Under the pieces are notes generated by a model. That model did not search any database. It was not told the DNA's origin and saw only the letters and a program-made list of their open reading frames with translations. A stretch of 64,000 nucleotides of DNA, from assembly GCA_026075535.2 (NCBI GenBank), contig AP026548.1, positions 5,146,001-5,210,000 on the forward strand, given 5' to 3'. The position numbers were made by a program, and so were the translations under genes. Source of the DNA: Tricholoma matsutake. Taxonomy: Eukaryota; Basidiomycota; Agaricomycetes; Agaricales; Tricholomataceae. Positions 22,093 to 33,720 of this stretch are shown here, piece by piece. The first letter of the stretch is position 1, and each line of letters starts with the position of its first letter.

Positions 22093-22102
22093 AGAAAACT
22101 CT
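22093..22102 (+). promoter_or_regulatory. Self-complementary primer-binding site of G5
   Basis: AGAAAACTCT lies 2 bp after the LTR end. It is the exact reverse complement of AGAGTTTTCT in the LTR (38173-38182), 32 bp downstream of a TATATATA box. In the Tf1/sushi group of chromoviruses the RNA 5' end folds back onto such a site to prime reverse transcription. The same pairing is present in G6 and in the fragment at 55846. Confidence 0.65.
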
Positions 22103-22248
22103 CTCTTTAGTGGACTGAAGGTAGTAGGTTACCACAGCCAGCGACTCAGTTTACAAAAATTTCACACATTTTTGTGACTTCGGAAAGCTTCGCTATCATC
22201 CCTCCACTCGACTCTTCCACCCCTTTACACAACTACCAACCTTCCCAT

Positions 22249-23379
22249 GGAGACGGACAATGAGGACCGCCTCCAGCGCATCGAAGCAAGCATTGCAGGC
22301 CCTGTACAGACTATGGCAATATTTGTGCAATGAGAGGTGGACCACAAAGAGCCACAGGTGCTTCTGAGCATCTCCAACCCAACAGACCTAGGGTCTCCTG
22401 GCCCAGTAGTTCACGAAATCCATCGTGAAACATCATCGCGAGATTACCCCCCCAAGCCTGCAAACCTTGCAGACTTTTTGGGTGATCGTTCACAAGGACG
22501 AGCATTCCTGAATTTGTGTGCACTCTATTTTGCCCATCAATTTGTGGATGAGCATGCACAGGTTATGTAGGCCCTCTCATTCATGAAGGGTGGACGAGCC
22601 TCACGGTTTGTGGATCGTCTCATGCGCAACTACCAACTAAGCAGAAGACTCCCCTACACCTCCTACTCCAATTTTGCAGATGAATTTGCAAACAAGTTCT
22701 GTCCAAAGAATGAGATCCAATCTTTGTGGACCAAGCTCAAGACTGTGAAGTACTTCCAAGGTACACGAACCATTGATGAGTACATTGACAACTTTCACAA
22801 ACTGGTAGAGCAAGCGCAGTACTTCGAGGGCTCGCATATTGTCCTCAAATTCCAACAAGGTCTAAATGCGAAGATCCAAGACCATGTCACCTCTCTCATC
22901 ACCAGACGGCCTTCAGATAACACCCCCAAGCAGTGGTACAATGCCGCTATTGTCTGCGATGAAAATCACATTGCGAATGAGGCTTTTCGCACGTCTTCGC
23001 GAATGGCCTCACGATCCAAAACCAGCTCGCAGCCGGGGAACATGTTCTGCTTCCCACCATGGCACGGCCCCTCCCCCCCATTTCTCACACAACCACCCCA
23101 TCGCGATACACACCTTTGGCGCAAAGTGTCTCTGCACCCACTAAACCAAAGGACAGATCTGCGCTTGTCTGCTTTTGTTGTGGAGAACCCAGTCATACAT
23201 GACCCAAATGCCCAAGACGGTTTGACATTTGGTACATGGATGGTGAAGAGCGACAGGATTTTGCACAGGAGGAATTCACAGCACTGGATGTGAATGACAC
23301 AAACAAGAGGAATGAGGAGCCCATTGTAGAAGTAAAGGAGGATTTTCGCAGCAACAATGAGTGAGCAGTACACCACCAT
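22249..23379 (+). pseudogene. G5 gag
   Basis: The frame starts METDNEDRLQRIEASI at 22249, with TGA at 22333 and TAG at 22567. It has a gag core (LADFLGDRSQGRAFLNLC, YSNFADEFANKF, TRTIDEYIDNFHKL) like that of G6. Past about 23030 the zinc knuckle (CFCCGEPSHT, stop, PKC) is in another frame, which shows a frameshift. The gene is cut at 23379 by G4, and pol resumes at 33721. Gag would form the particle. Confidence 0.85.
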
Positions 23380-24566
23380 TGATAGGTTGTCTCCTCGGCT
23401 CAAAGGCCAATTCACCACTTTAACCACATTCTAATCACATTGGCTAACTCCTACGATGTCCCAGATGCAGTGTGACCCAGTCTATCGATCGCAATATCAT
23501 ATCGACCACGTTGAAACATCACCAGCGACATCAATCATACTGAGAAACCACATCGCACAACCTTAGGACTACCTCGAAAGCCCCTAAGATCCCTCTAAAC
23601 AACCATTGAACATCCCCGATCAACTTCGAACAAAATGCGACTGCGATCGAACATTGTTGACCATCATCGAGTGTTATTGATCGATATTGAGAGACTACGA
23701 GTGACATCGGGCACCGCCTTCGTTATCTAAATGGTGGAAGACCATGCACCAGGAAGTATTCCAACTCATGCTCAAACCTGCTGATAGTAGGTCAGCCTCG
23801 TTCCAAGTCCCTATCGCATACAGAACCCGCTGGATGGATTATTGCGAGACTTAGCACAGTTTATACACAAAGGACAGTCCCTTTTTAGTTCTATACTCTT
23901 TATTACTCTTTCATCATATGATATATCTCTTTCTTGTTTGGATTCCAGTCTCCTTTTTGGCCTCATGCCTTAACTCATATCTTTTGCCTCATATTCTAGA
24001 CATGTTTCTTATACCATTTTAGGAAGTTTCTTTTAAAACATATAAAACTCTGTAGTATCTACTTGGAAAAGAACAAGAAATCGTCTTCACCTATTGTTCC
24101 ATATAAAGTTCTAAGAATCAGATCTATCCTCTAAACAATCAAAGCTTCTATGAGTTTTCTCGATTGATGAGAAACCTCTGCAATCATCCTCATCCTTGAT
24201 CCTCTTTCAACCCTGTCATCATTAGCACTAGTAACCATCCCAACACTTCATAGCCATCGGCTATAGCCTTCGTATACTATCGACCTATCAAAAGGTCCTC
24301 AGAATTCACCCATCGACCATCGACAATAAACATCGTTCGCCATCGATCTCATTGATCATCCTCAATATCGATCGATACTCAATCAGACCATGCCAAACAC
24401 CTTCGTCTCTTATAGCACTACCTTCACGACTAGTACCAACTAGTTGTCTTCCCATAAGTTGGACCACAAACATTCGGAACATCTCGCACCCTTCCTTTGA
24501 CTCATGCAAACATCATCAGTTGCCTCATTGGCTGTTTTGGTGGTGTTCCTGGGTTGAGTATCATCA
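23380..24566 (+). repeat. G4 5' LTR (1,187 bp)
   Basis: Starts TGATAGGTTGTC, ends TATCATCA. The right part is rich in ATCGA-type units (about 24290-24380). After the end, TTTTTGGAGCCCACTG contains a TGG typical of a tRNA-type primer site at about 24571. Confidence 0.9.
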
Positions 24567-24697
24567 TTTTTGGAGCCCACTGTGAGGGTTTCTGAATTAT
24601 TTCATCGTCAGACCAACCTCGACTTCCTCGGCTTAGGCCAACACAAGCGAGAAACCTTCATATTGATACTCACCATGCCTTCGAATCTCTTGAACAA

Positions 24698-26532
24698 TTG
24701 GGAGATATTCTAATTCCTGTTTCCGAAGCAGAATCTACTCATCATAGACTATTTCCTTCACCTATCTCATCGCCTTCAACATCATCATCTACTTCTTCGT
24801 CCTCATCATCAACCTCTTCGTTCATCCTTCCAATGACTTCAACACCTTTTACACAAGTCTTAACCCCTACCCCTAGAGTCATTGCATTCATGACTACTAT
24901 GCCCGCTCATGGGCATTTGACCGCTCCAAAATTTGACCCTACTCAACCTCGAGGGCTCCGACGATACTTTGAAGAGCTTGAATTATTGTTCCCAACCTGC
25001 AGCATCACTGAATCAAATCTAATGAAGAAACATGCTTGTTGCTATCTCGACATCGACTCTTCCAAACTCTGGGAATTGCTTCCAGAATATCAGCCAGGCA
25101 CTTCATTCAATGAATTTCGAACAGCAGTACATAAACTCTATCCTGGCTTGGAAGACGAATGCAAGTGGAGCATATTGGACATGGACAAATTAGTGGGAGA
25201 ACAGCTGCATGTTGGGATATTCAACGCAAATGATCTAGGAATGTATGATTGGGCATTCTACAACATTACTCACTTTTTGCAAGCAAAGAATAGGATCTCA
25301 GAAGCCGAGCAAAGCAGAGCTTATGTTTGAGGATTCCAACCCAGCTTATGGACTCGAATTGCTCGATGACTCGAACTCAAATTCCCCAATCATTATCCTG
25401 ATGATCCATATCTGCTCAACAACATTCACGATGCGGCAAAATTCATACTAGCAGGCTCTAACACATCAAACTCAGTAATACACCAATCAGCTTCTTCATT
25501 GCACTCAACATCAAACGTCGGAAATATGGTCACCTCATCACCCAGAACTATCATGATCAAAGCTGAAGATTTAAACACAATGTTCGAACAATTTGCTAGC
25601 ACCATCACTACACACATCGCAGGTACTAAATCTCCTTGCGCTAACTCGGCAGACAGACAGGCACACATCGATGCACTCCTTTGCATATTTTGCAGTTTAT
25701 CGGGACATTTTATCCCTGACTGTTTGGTTTGTCAGTCGTACTTGAATGAAGGAAAGCATAAGCAAAATGCGGAAGGAAATATTGTACTTCCAAATGGACA
25801 ATTCACCCCTTGAAGTATTCCTGGCAGGTTTATCAAGGAACACAGTGGAAACAGAACCCAGACACAACACCAGCAGCCACACTCTTATTCAGCATCGCAC
25901 CAATGGCACTTTTGACTTTGACTAATTCAACCTCAGCTGCAATCACTTCAATAACAGAGTCTGATGCAGTTTATACATTGGGATCAGAAACAAAAGGAAT
26001 TTATCATAACCCAATGTTGACAGCTGACTCCGAAGATAGAATAGCGGCTCTCGAGTGAGAGATATTCACACTTCGAAGTGGTCGACCATTTTCGCATCCA
26101 AACAAAGAGGTTCAAAGTCCGGTTCTGCCCATAACAATCCCCATCCCTGCATCTTTGACGTCTACTGCTCCAGTCCCAGCACCTTCAACATCTTCATCGA
26201 CAATGGTCAACCCTTCGACTTCAACTACAGCTCCAACATCGGCATCAACATCAACTTCTCCCACATCGACCACTTTGCCATTGACCACCATACCCCCAAT
26301 GCAAACCTTGGTACACCCCTACACATTGGTCAGGGAGAATGCCTATTTACCACCACATGAAAGGAACTTTGCTGGCACATTGAAGGGTAAGGAGAAAGAT
26401 GGACCATCATATGCGACACAGGCACCCATACAAAACGAGAAAATTGCCCACAATATCTTTTTGCGCTCGATGAAGATGCCGATCATCACACTTACATCGG
26501 AAGAACTACTCTCACTTTCACCTGAGGTTTGA
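24698..26532 (+). pseudogene. G4 gag
   Basis: Gag of a different gypsy lineage: a Ser/Thr-rich N-terminus, then GHLTAPKFDPTQPRGLRRYF and CCYLDIDSSKLWELL, the capsid-like core. A zinc knuckle follows in the frame ending at 25812 (CIFCSLSGHFIPDC, matching C-x2-C-x4-H-x4-C). A Ser/Thr/Pro linker comes next with the NIFLRSMKMP / LTSEELLSLSPEV segment before protease (about 26455-26532). Stops at 25328-25330 and 25811, plus frame changes, break it. No in-frame ATG is clear upstream of 24698. Confidence 0.75.
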
Positions 26533-26673
26533 ACAAAATGGAGAGAACAGGTCACACCAAAATGAGTACCACAAACTGGAAACAATGCCACAAACATGTT
26601 CAGTCCCGACACAATTATCATGCCCGACCTGTACAAGAACTACATTAGCAGTCTTTGACCCGGTGAAATTCCT

Positions 26674-29600
26674 CAGCCATTTGTTGTCACTAAAGAAACT
26701 TCCTCAATTAGATCAGTTATTATGGATGTTCAGGGTAACAACCAGGTAGAAAGCATTGTCAACCCTGGTTCCTCGATCATATCGATGGCCAAAGATGTCT
26801 GTCATGAACTCGGTCTAGCATATGACTCCTCGATTCAGCTTCCGATGCAGTCTGCCAATGGCACTGTGGACAAAACACTTGGTTTAGCATGCAATGTACC
26901 CTGCGATCTTGGCAGAATCACTCTATACATGCAGATACATGTTATTTGGGACCCGGCTTACAATATTCTACTCGGATGACCATTCGACGTCTTAACAGAA
27001 AGCATCATTAGAAATTACCGGAATGAAGCCCAAACAATCACAATATGCGATCTGAACTCAACTTGGACCGCTACCATTCCCTCAATCCCTAGATCGCACC
27101 ATCATCGAAAAGTAGTTCGTGAGGATTTTCAGCATGAGAGAATGAAATTTCAGAACAGTGCGCTTTCATCATTTTGTTTGACTCTTCTGACTCCTCTATA
27201 TTTATCAAACACACTGCAAATATCCCCGAAATCGACTCCTCCGAAGAATTATCCACAACACTTTCTGACTTATATTTATCTGCGTGCAATGAGTTCCACG
27301 TTCCTCAAAATGCCTCAATGGTGTTCATACCTATGCAAACTTCTTCACCATATGTTTCCCCTTCCTCAGTTACTTCCGACAATCACCAGTCTAGTTATTT
27401 ATCGACAAAGAAGAAGTATAAACCAGTCGCACAGAAGGTCCGTCCAATTGTGGCCAAACTACCTGATCAATTTTGAATTATTCGACACATTGAGGGCGAT
27501 CCCCTCAAAGACATGCCCCCACTAAATCCCCATCCTCCAATATTCAAACCAGCTCCCCGATATAACCTCGAACACAAAAACATCATCGATCGAAATCATC
27601 CAGGTGATTTTCTATGGCCTCAAGAATGAGATCTCATGCATGACTTCATTTGAAACCAGCAAGTGGGGTTCGCATGGATGGAAAACAAACGAGGAAGGTT
27701 TTGACCCGATTTCTTCCCCTCTATTGAGTTCCCAGTCGTCCCTCACACTCCTTGGGTTGAACACAATATCGCCATACTGCCTGGTTTGTATGAACAGATC
27801 TGCGAAATGCTGAAAAAGAAGATTGAAGCGGGACTCCCACTTCTATGAGTTGTTGAACTCGTCATACTGATCACGATGGTTTTGCATTGCAAAGAAAGAT
27901 GCAAAATTGCTCTGAATAGTCCACAGTCTCAAGCCGCTAAACCAAGTTATGATTCAGCACTCAGGTGTCGTCCCAATCCCCAAGCATTTAGCTGAACAGT
28001 TTGGAGGACCCACTTGTGGAGGGATGTTGGATTTATATGTGGCATTCGACGAAAGGCTCGTAGCTGAATCTTCTTGAGATCTAATGACTTTCCAGACCCC
28101 ATTCGGCACACTTCGAATCATCACCCTACTGATGGGTTGGACAAACTCAGTTCTGATCTTACATGATGACATCACTTTCATCCTACAACCCGAAGTCCCT
28201 CATATCATGATCCCTTATATTGATGACACACCAGTGAAGGGTCTGAAATTGGAATATCGAACGATCAGTAGGTCTTACGAAATGATTGCCAACAACCCAG
28301 GCATTCAACGATTTGTATGGGAGCATTTCGAGAACCTGAATCGCATTGTCCAGCGCATGAAGTATTGTGGTGGGACATTCTCAGGACCAAAGTTATTTGC
28401 TTGTGTCCCTGAAATAATTGTTTTAGGTCATTGATGCAATATTCAAGGTCGAATGGCTGATCCGACACGTATTGATAAGATTCAGAAGTGGGATCCATGT
28501 CGTATGCTCACAGAAGTTAAGGCATTCTTAGGAACGATTGGAGTTTGTCAAATTTATATTCAGAGTTTTGCACATCGAGCAGCTGTGCTAATCAACCTTA
28601 CTCAAAAAGATGTGCCCTTAAAATTCAGCCCATCTCAGGTAGCAGCGCAAGAAGATCTCAAGCAAGTGCTTCTAAACTCACCAGCAATTTGAGCCATCGA
28701 CTATACATCAAACGCCCCAGTCATCCTCGCAGTCGATACATTGAGCATCATGATCAGCTATTTCCTAGCGCAATGCAACCGCGATAACCCTCGAAAATGA
28801 TACTGCAGTTGATTCGGCTCGATCACACTCGACAACCATGAATCCCGGTTCTTGCAACCAAAACTCGAACTTTATGGTCTATATCGAGCCCTTGGGGCAC
28901 TTCGTTTATATTTTATAGGGGCGCGAAACCTTATCGTCAAGGTTGATGCAAGGTATATCAAAGGTATGCTCTCAAATCCTGATATTGCACCTAGCACTAG
29001 CATCAACTGATGGATTGTTTCAATTCTGATGTTCCACTTCACACTAGTTCATGTTGCAGGTACACACCATGGGCCGGACGGTCTTTCGTGACGTTCTCGA
29101 CAAACCAAAGACAACGATATCGAAGTAGAAGAAGAATTTGGCAACTGGATCGACAAATTACATAGCTTTGTTCACCAAATCAACCCAGTCTCGATTTGAC
29201 CTTTCCCCTCTCATGCAACATATCTGACTTTTGCCCAAGCCTCAGATTTCAGTAAGGGGGAGGATGTTTCATATGAAGACATACCTCAATCGGACAAACC
29301 AAAGAAAGAAGATGAACGATTACTGCTCGTTCATAGATGGTTAGACAATATGGTGTGACCCCTAAATCTATCAGACACTGAGTACGCTACCTTCGTGCTA
29401 TATTGCACCGAGTTCTTCATAGATTCTGGAAAACTATGGTGAAAAGATTGTCACGGAGAACACAAGATCATCGAGATTCCAGAATGTCGCATCGATATTA
29501 TCCGGTCATTGCATGACCATATCGGACACAAAATGATCTTTGCGATGAAGTCTCACATCGCCCTACAATTCTGGTGGCCCAACCTGAAAGCCGATATTGC

Positions 29601-30679
29601 ATGGTACATCCAAATGTGCCATTACTGTCAGTTATGACAGACTCAAAATCTCCTTATTCCACCAATCATCACCACCCCCGCCCCTCTATTCAGAAAAGTC
29701 TATATCGACAGAATGCACATGCCACCTTCTGGTGGATATCACTATATAGTACAAGGTCAATGTTCGATGTTGTACTGGCCAGAATTCAGGATGCTTTGCA
29801 ATGAAACAGCAAAGACCATCAGCGAGTGGATCTTCGAAGAAATCATTTGTCAATGGGGCTTGCTTTATGAGATTGTTACTGACAATGGCCCAGCATTTGT
29901 TGCTGCTCTCGAATACTTGGCAAAGTGCTACCATATCAATCACATTTGGATAAGTGGCTACAATTCTCATGCCAATGGCCTCATCGAATGAGCCCAATTT
30001 GATGTACAACAGTCACTCTACAAGGCTGTTGAGGGCAACCAAACTCGATGGTTGGTTGGGACCTACTCAGTCTTTTGGGCAGAACGGGTAACAGTTCAAA
30101 AACGAATGGGCTGTTTGCCCTATTTTGCGATCACAGGTTCTCATCCACTCATCCCTCTCAACATCTCAGAAGTGACATATCTACAGCCACCACCCAACTC
30201 AATACTTTCCTCCACTGATCTCATCGCCCAACGCGCTATTGCACTACAGAAATGCTTGACCGATCTCGAAGTACTCTACTCTAGAGTCTACACCGCTCGA
30301 CAAGAAGCTGCGAAATGCTTCAAAGAAGTTCACAAGTGAATGATTCAAGACTACAATTTCGAAAAAAGGTGACCTCGTACTCATGCAAAACACACAGATC
30401 AAGAAAGCCCTTAATCAAAAAATGCAAGCTTGATATCTTGGCCCACTCATTGTTATCGCACAAAACTATGGTGGCACTTATATTCTTTGCAAGCTCAATG
30501 GTTCAGTTCTTCATTGACCAGTAGCTGCTTTCCAAGTTCTACCCTATCTAGCACACAAATTGATTCCCCTTCCTCCAAACTTCTTTGATATCGATGATCA
30601 TTGGCTTGAACAACTTTGAACAACATCGGACGTCGATGGAGACATCAACGAAGGCATTCCTGACCTTGACAAAGACGAA
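26674..30679 (+). pseudogene. G4 pol (protease, RT, RNase H, integrase)
   Basis: Protease 26722-26979 has NPGS where D-S/T-G is expected, so the catalytic Asp is lost. RT (about 27770-28434) keeps the YIDD box near 28217 but has several stops upstream. RNase H (28453-29090) has AVDTLSIM, ELYGLYRAL and VDARYIKGML. Integrase (about 29450-30339) shows HDHIGHKMIF, CHYC, the Asp of IDRMHM, TDNGPAF and a Glu in HANGLIE, which is the expected D-D-E order. It ends near 30679 after LDKDE. No chromodomain is obvious. Most stops are TGA at CGA-type codons. Confidence 0.85.
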
Positions 30680-31006
30680 TAGAGCATTTTCCTTTTATTT
30701 TCCTTACTTGCAATATTGAAACAAACTCTCAATCTTATAACAGTGTACTATTACAAGTTGCAATATGGTTCAAAACATGTTCACGCAAGCTCAACAGGGT
30801 TTTTCGGCTATGAAGGAGTTCTGAGCCTTTCCCCTATGTCTCGTTTTGATAAATTGTCCATCTTACTTTCTTTTTCTTTTTCTCTCCTATGTTTCTTCAC
30901 ATATATCTTACATTTCTTGGCTTCAAGCATACACGATATTTCTCATTTCAAACTTATCTTGCTCAGACACAACAAAAATGATAAAATTGAAACAATAGAA
31001 CAACTT

Positions 31007-32375
31007 CTACTGGGATTCCTCCCACTTCCTCTCCAAAACCTCGATCTCCTCCATCAAAACCTCCACCTCCAGCTTTTTCCACACCAGGACTTCTGCAAGA
31101 TACCGATGCCGGAGCCATGCTGCATCCGACTGCATGATCTCATCCTTGACCGCCATCGACGCCCCCTTGACCAGACCTGCAACCTCAGGTTTGACTTCTT
31201 GCTCTCTAGCTTTCCCCTTCCCCTTCCCCTTGTCCTTCTCAGCCGATTTCCCCTTTGTCTTTGTCATTCGTTTCAGGTGCTCATCAACTTTCAAGGGCCC
31301 GGCCTCTGTGTTTTCAATGGGCTGGATAGCCTGAATGCATACCGCTAAGCAATAATACAGATTTAGCAATCATAGAAGGCTCACTTACTACATCTTGGAG
31401 TTGACACCTCTGTCGACTCTGCAGTAACCTTTGTAGCTCGTTTAGAGCCTGTCTTTTTCCTTGACTCGCCTCGTCAGAGTCCTCGCCTCAACACTCCCTC
31501 CCAGTAGTAGCTCTGCAACCCTTGAGTGCATTGCTTGCACTTGGGTGCGCCCTCCTCGACGATGCATTCTTGCAAAGCCCTCAGTCCTGTGCAACAATCA
31601 CACTAAATCAAAATCAAAAGCCTGATTACTTTGAACAACGATCGACACAAAACAAAAGACTTACCAGCCCATGGAAGGTGATCAGATCACCTTCCTCTAG
31701 CCGCACCCGCTTTGCAACCATGGGCTCCTCATCCAGCTCGTCCTCACCCTCCTCCTCATCCATCTCGTCTGCCTTCTGCTTCTTCACAATGTGCTTGATG
31801 GGAGTTGCATTTGTAGGCACCTCTTCATCCGTGGCCTCATCCCGATCGATTCAGAGGCACATCATCTCAAGCATGGCAGTCCAATTGCAAAACTCATCCT
31901 TTGAAACAGTTTTGGCCCAGACTTTGGCCAAGAATGCTCGACGCACCTCGACCAGTGCATCCTGTCGCTCCTTGATTCTCTTTGCTTTGGCCTCGATGGC
32001 CACCTCCCAAGCAACTCTCTCCTCCTCTCTTTGCCTCTCTCTCTTGATTTTCCGCGAGTACTCCTCAAAAAGATACTTGCCCCCCCAACAAAGCCAGCCC
32101 TCATGAGTGAATGGTGCAAACAGGCCAATTGCCTCATCCAACGTTGCCTGCACATGGTTGTTGCATGCCTCATCAAATGATCTGATCAGGTCATTGTATT
32201 CAGCCTATCAAATGAGATCAGAAAGCACATAAACAAAGGAAGAGGAAAGACATACCAATTTCTCACAAAAGTCACGACCCCACACCTCGAAGTCAAGGTC
32301 TTCGGCTTTGCCAGCCTTGGGCATCAATTTTGCTTGATCGAGGATAGGAAGAGTGAGCTCAGCAAGGATGGACAT
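31007..32375 (-). pseudogene. Antisense accessory gene of G4: Cys-cluster coiled-coil protein, two nonsense codons
   Basis: Four exons on the minus strand: 32375-32256, 32204-31665, 31602-31389 and 31344-31007, with introns of 51, 62 and 44 bp, all GT-AG. The phases fit and give 404 codons including the stop, broken by TGA at 31853-31851 and 31477-31475 (both CGA-type). Order: a short N-terminal part, a charged coiled-coil (EYSRKIKRERQREEERVAW), an acidic stretch (DEMDEEEGEDELDEE), a Cys cluster, a Lys-rich part and a second coiled-coil. The cluster spacing is C-x2-C-x8-C-x8-C-x2-C-x6-Tyr, with Tyr where the sixth Cys would be (TAC for TGC). Placement and architecture match the G3 antisense gene: it reads away from the 3' LTR, towards pol. 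Function unknown; DNA binding is inferred from the G3 relative. Confidence 0.7.
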
Positions 32376-32510
32376 ATTGTCGAGGAGGTTGATGAAGGAG
32401 ATCAAATAGAAGGAGAAAGGTTTGAACCACGATGCACCTTCAATCAATGATCAACAATGTCACATGACCCGGTTATCTCGGCTCGACTGACTGGGACAGT
32501 CAGAATTTCA

Positions 32511-32523
32511 GTAAAGGGGAGGA
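32511..32523 (+). promoter_or_regulatory. Polypurine tract of G4
   Basis: GTAAAGGGGAGGA directly precedes the 3' LTR start TGATAGG. Confidence 0.75.
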
Positions 32524-33720
32524 TGATAGGTTGTCTCCTCAGCTCAAAGGCCAATTCACCACTTTGACCACATTCTAATCACATCGGCTAACTCCTACAA
32601 TGTCCCAGATGCAGTGTGACCCAGTCTATCGATCACAATATCATATCGACCATGTCGAAACATCACCAGCGACATCGATCGTACTGAGAAACCACATCAC
32701 ACAACCTTAGGACTACCTTGAAAGCCCCTAAGATCCCTCTAAATGACCATCGAACATCCCTGATCAACTTCAAACAAACCATGACCATGATTGAACATTG
32801 TTGACCATCATTGAGCATTGTGGAGCGCTATCAATCGATATCGAGAAACTACAAGTGACATTGGGTGCCGCATTTGTTATCTATATGGTGGAATACCATG
32901 TGGCAGGAAGTATTCCAACTCGTGCTCAAACCTGCTGATAGTAGGTCAGCCTTGTTCCAAGTCCCTATTGCATACAGAACCCGCTGGATGGATTATTGCG
33001 AGACTTAGCATGGTTTATACACAAAGGACAGTCCCTTTTTAGTTCTATACCCTTTATTACTCTTTCATCATATGATATATCTCTTTCTTGTTTGGATTTC
33101 AGTCTCCTTTTTGGCCTCATGCCTTAACTCATATCTTTTGCCTCATGTTCTACACATGTTTCTTATACCATTTTAGGAAGTTTCTTTTAAAACATATAAA
33201 ACTCTGTAGTATCTACTTGGAAAAGAACAAGACATTGTCTTCACCTATCATTCCATATAAAGTTCTAAGAATCAGATCTATCCTCTAAACAATCAAAGCT
33301 TCTACGAGTTTTCTCAATTGATGAGAAACCTCTGCAATCATCCTTGTCCTCGATCCTCTTTTGACCCTGTCATCGTTAGCACTAGTAACCATCCCAACAC
33401 TTCATAGCCATCGGCTATAGCCTTTGTATACTATTGACCTATCAAAAGGTCCTCAGAATTCACCCATCGATCATTGACAATAAACATCGTTTGCCATTGA
33501 TCTTGTCGATCATCCTCAATATCGATTGATACTCGATCGGACCATGCCAAACACCTTTGTCTCTTATAGCACTACCTTCACGACTAGTACCAACTAGTTG
33601 TCTTCCCATAAGTTGGACCACAAACATTTGGAACATCTTGCACCCTTCCTCTGACTCGTGCAAATATCATCGGTTGCCTCATCAGCTGTTTTGGTGGTTT
33701 TCCCAGGTTGAGTATCATCA
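32524..33720 (+). repeat. G4 3' LTR (1,197 bp)
   Basis: Same start and end as the 5' LTR, with scattered differences that are mostly C/T and G/A. It ends at 33720, where the G5 frame resumes. Confidence 0.92.

Larger units (their letters stand above)
23380..33720 (+). mobile_element. G4: complete Ty3/Gypsy element inserted in G5
   Basis: LTRs 23380-24566 and 32524-33720 are near-identical direct repeats starting TGATAGGTTGTC and ending GAGTATCATCA. Between them lie gag, protease, RT, RNase H and integrase on the + strand and an antisense gene on the - strand. A G-rich polypurine tract (AAAGGGGAGGA) sits before the 3' LTR. The host G5 frame continues on both sides, which proves nesting, but flanks ACCAT and CCGTA (or TCACC) give no clean target duplication. 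The LTRs differ mainly by transitions, as expected for an old, methylated or RIP-type-mutated copy. Confidence 0.92.
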
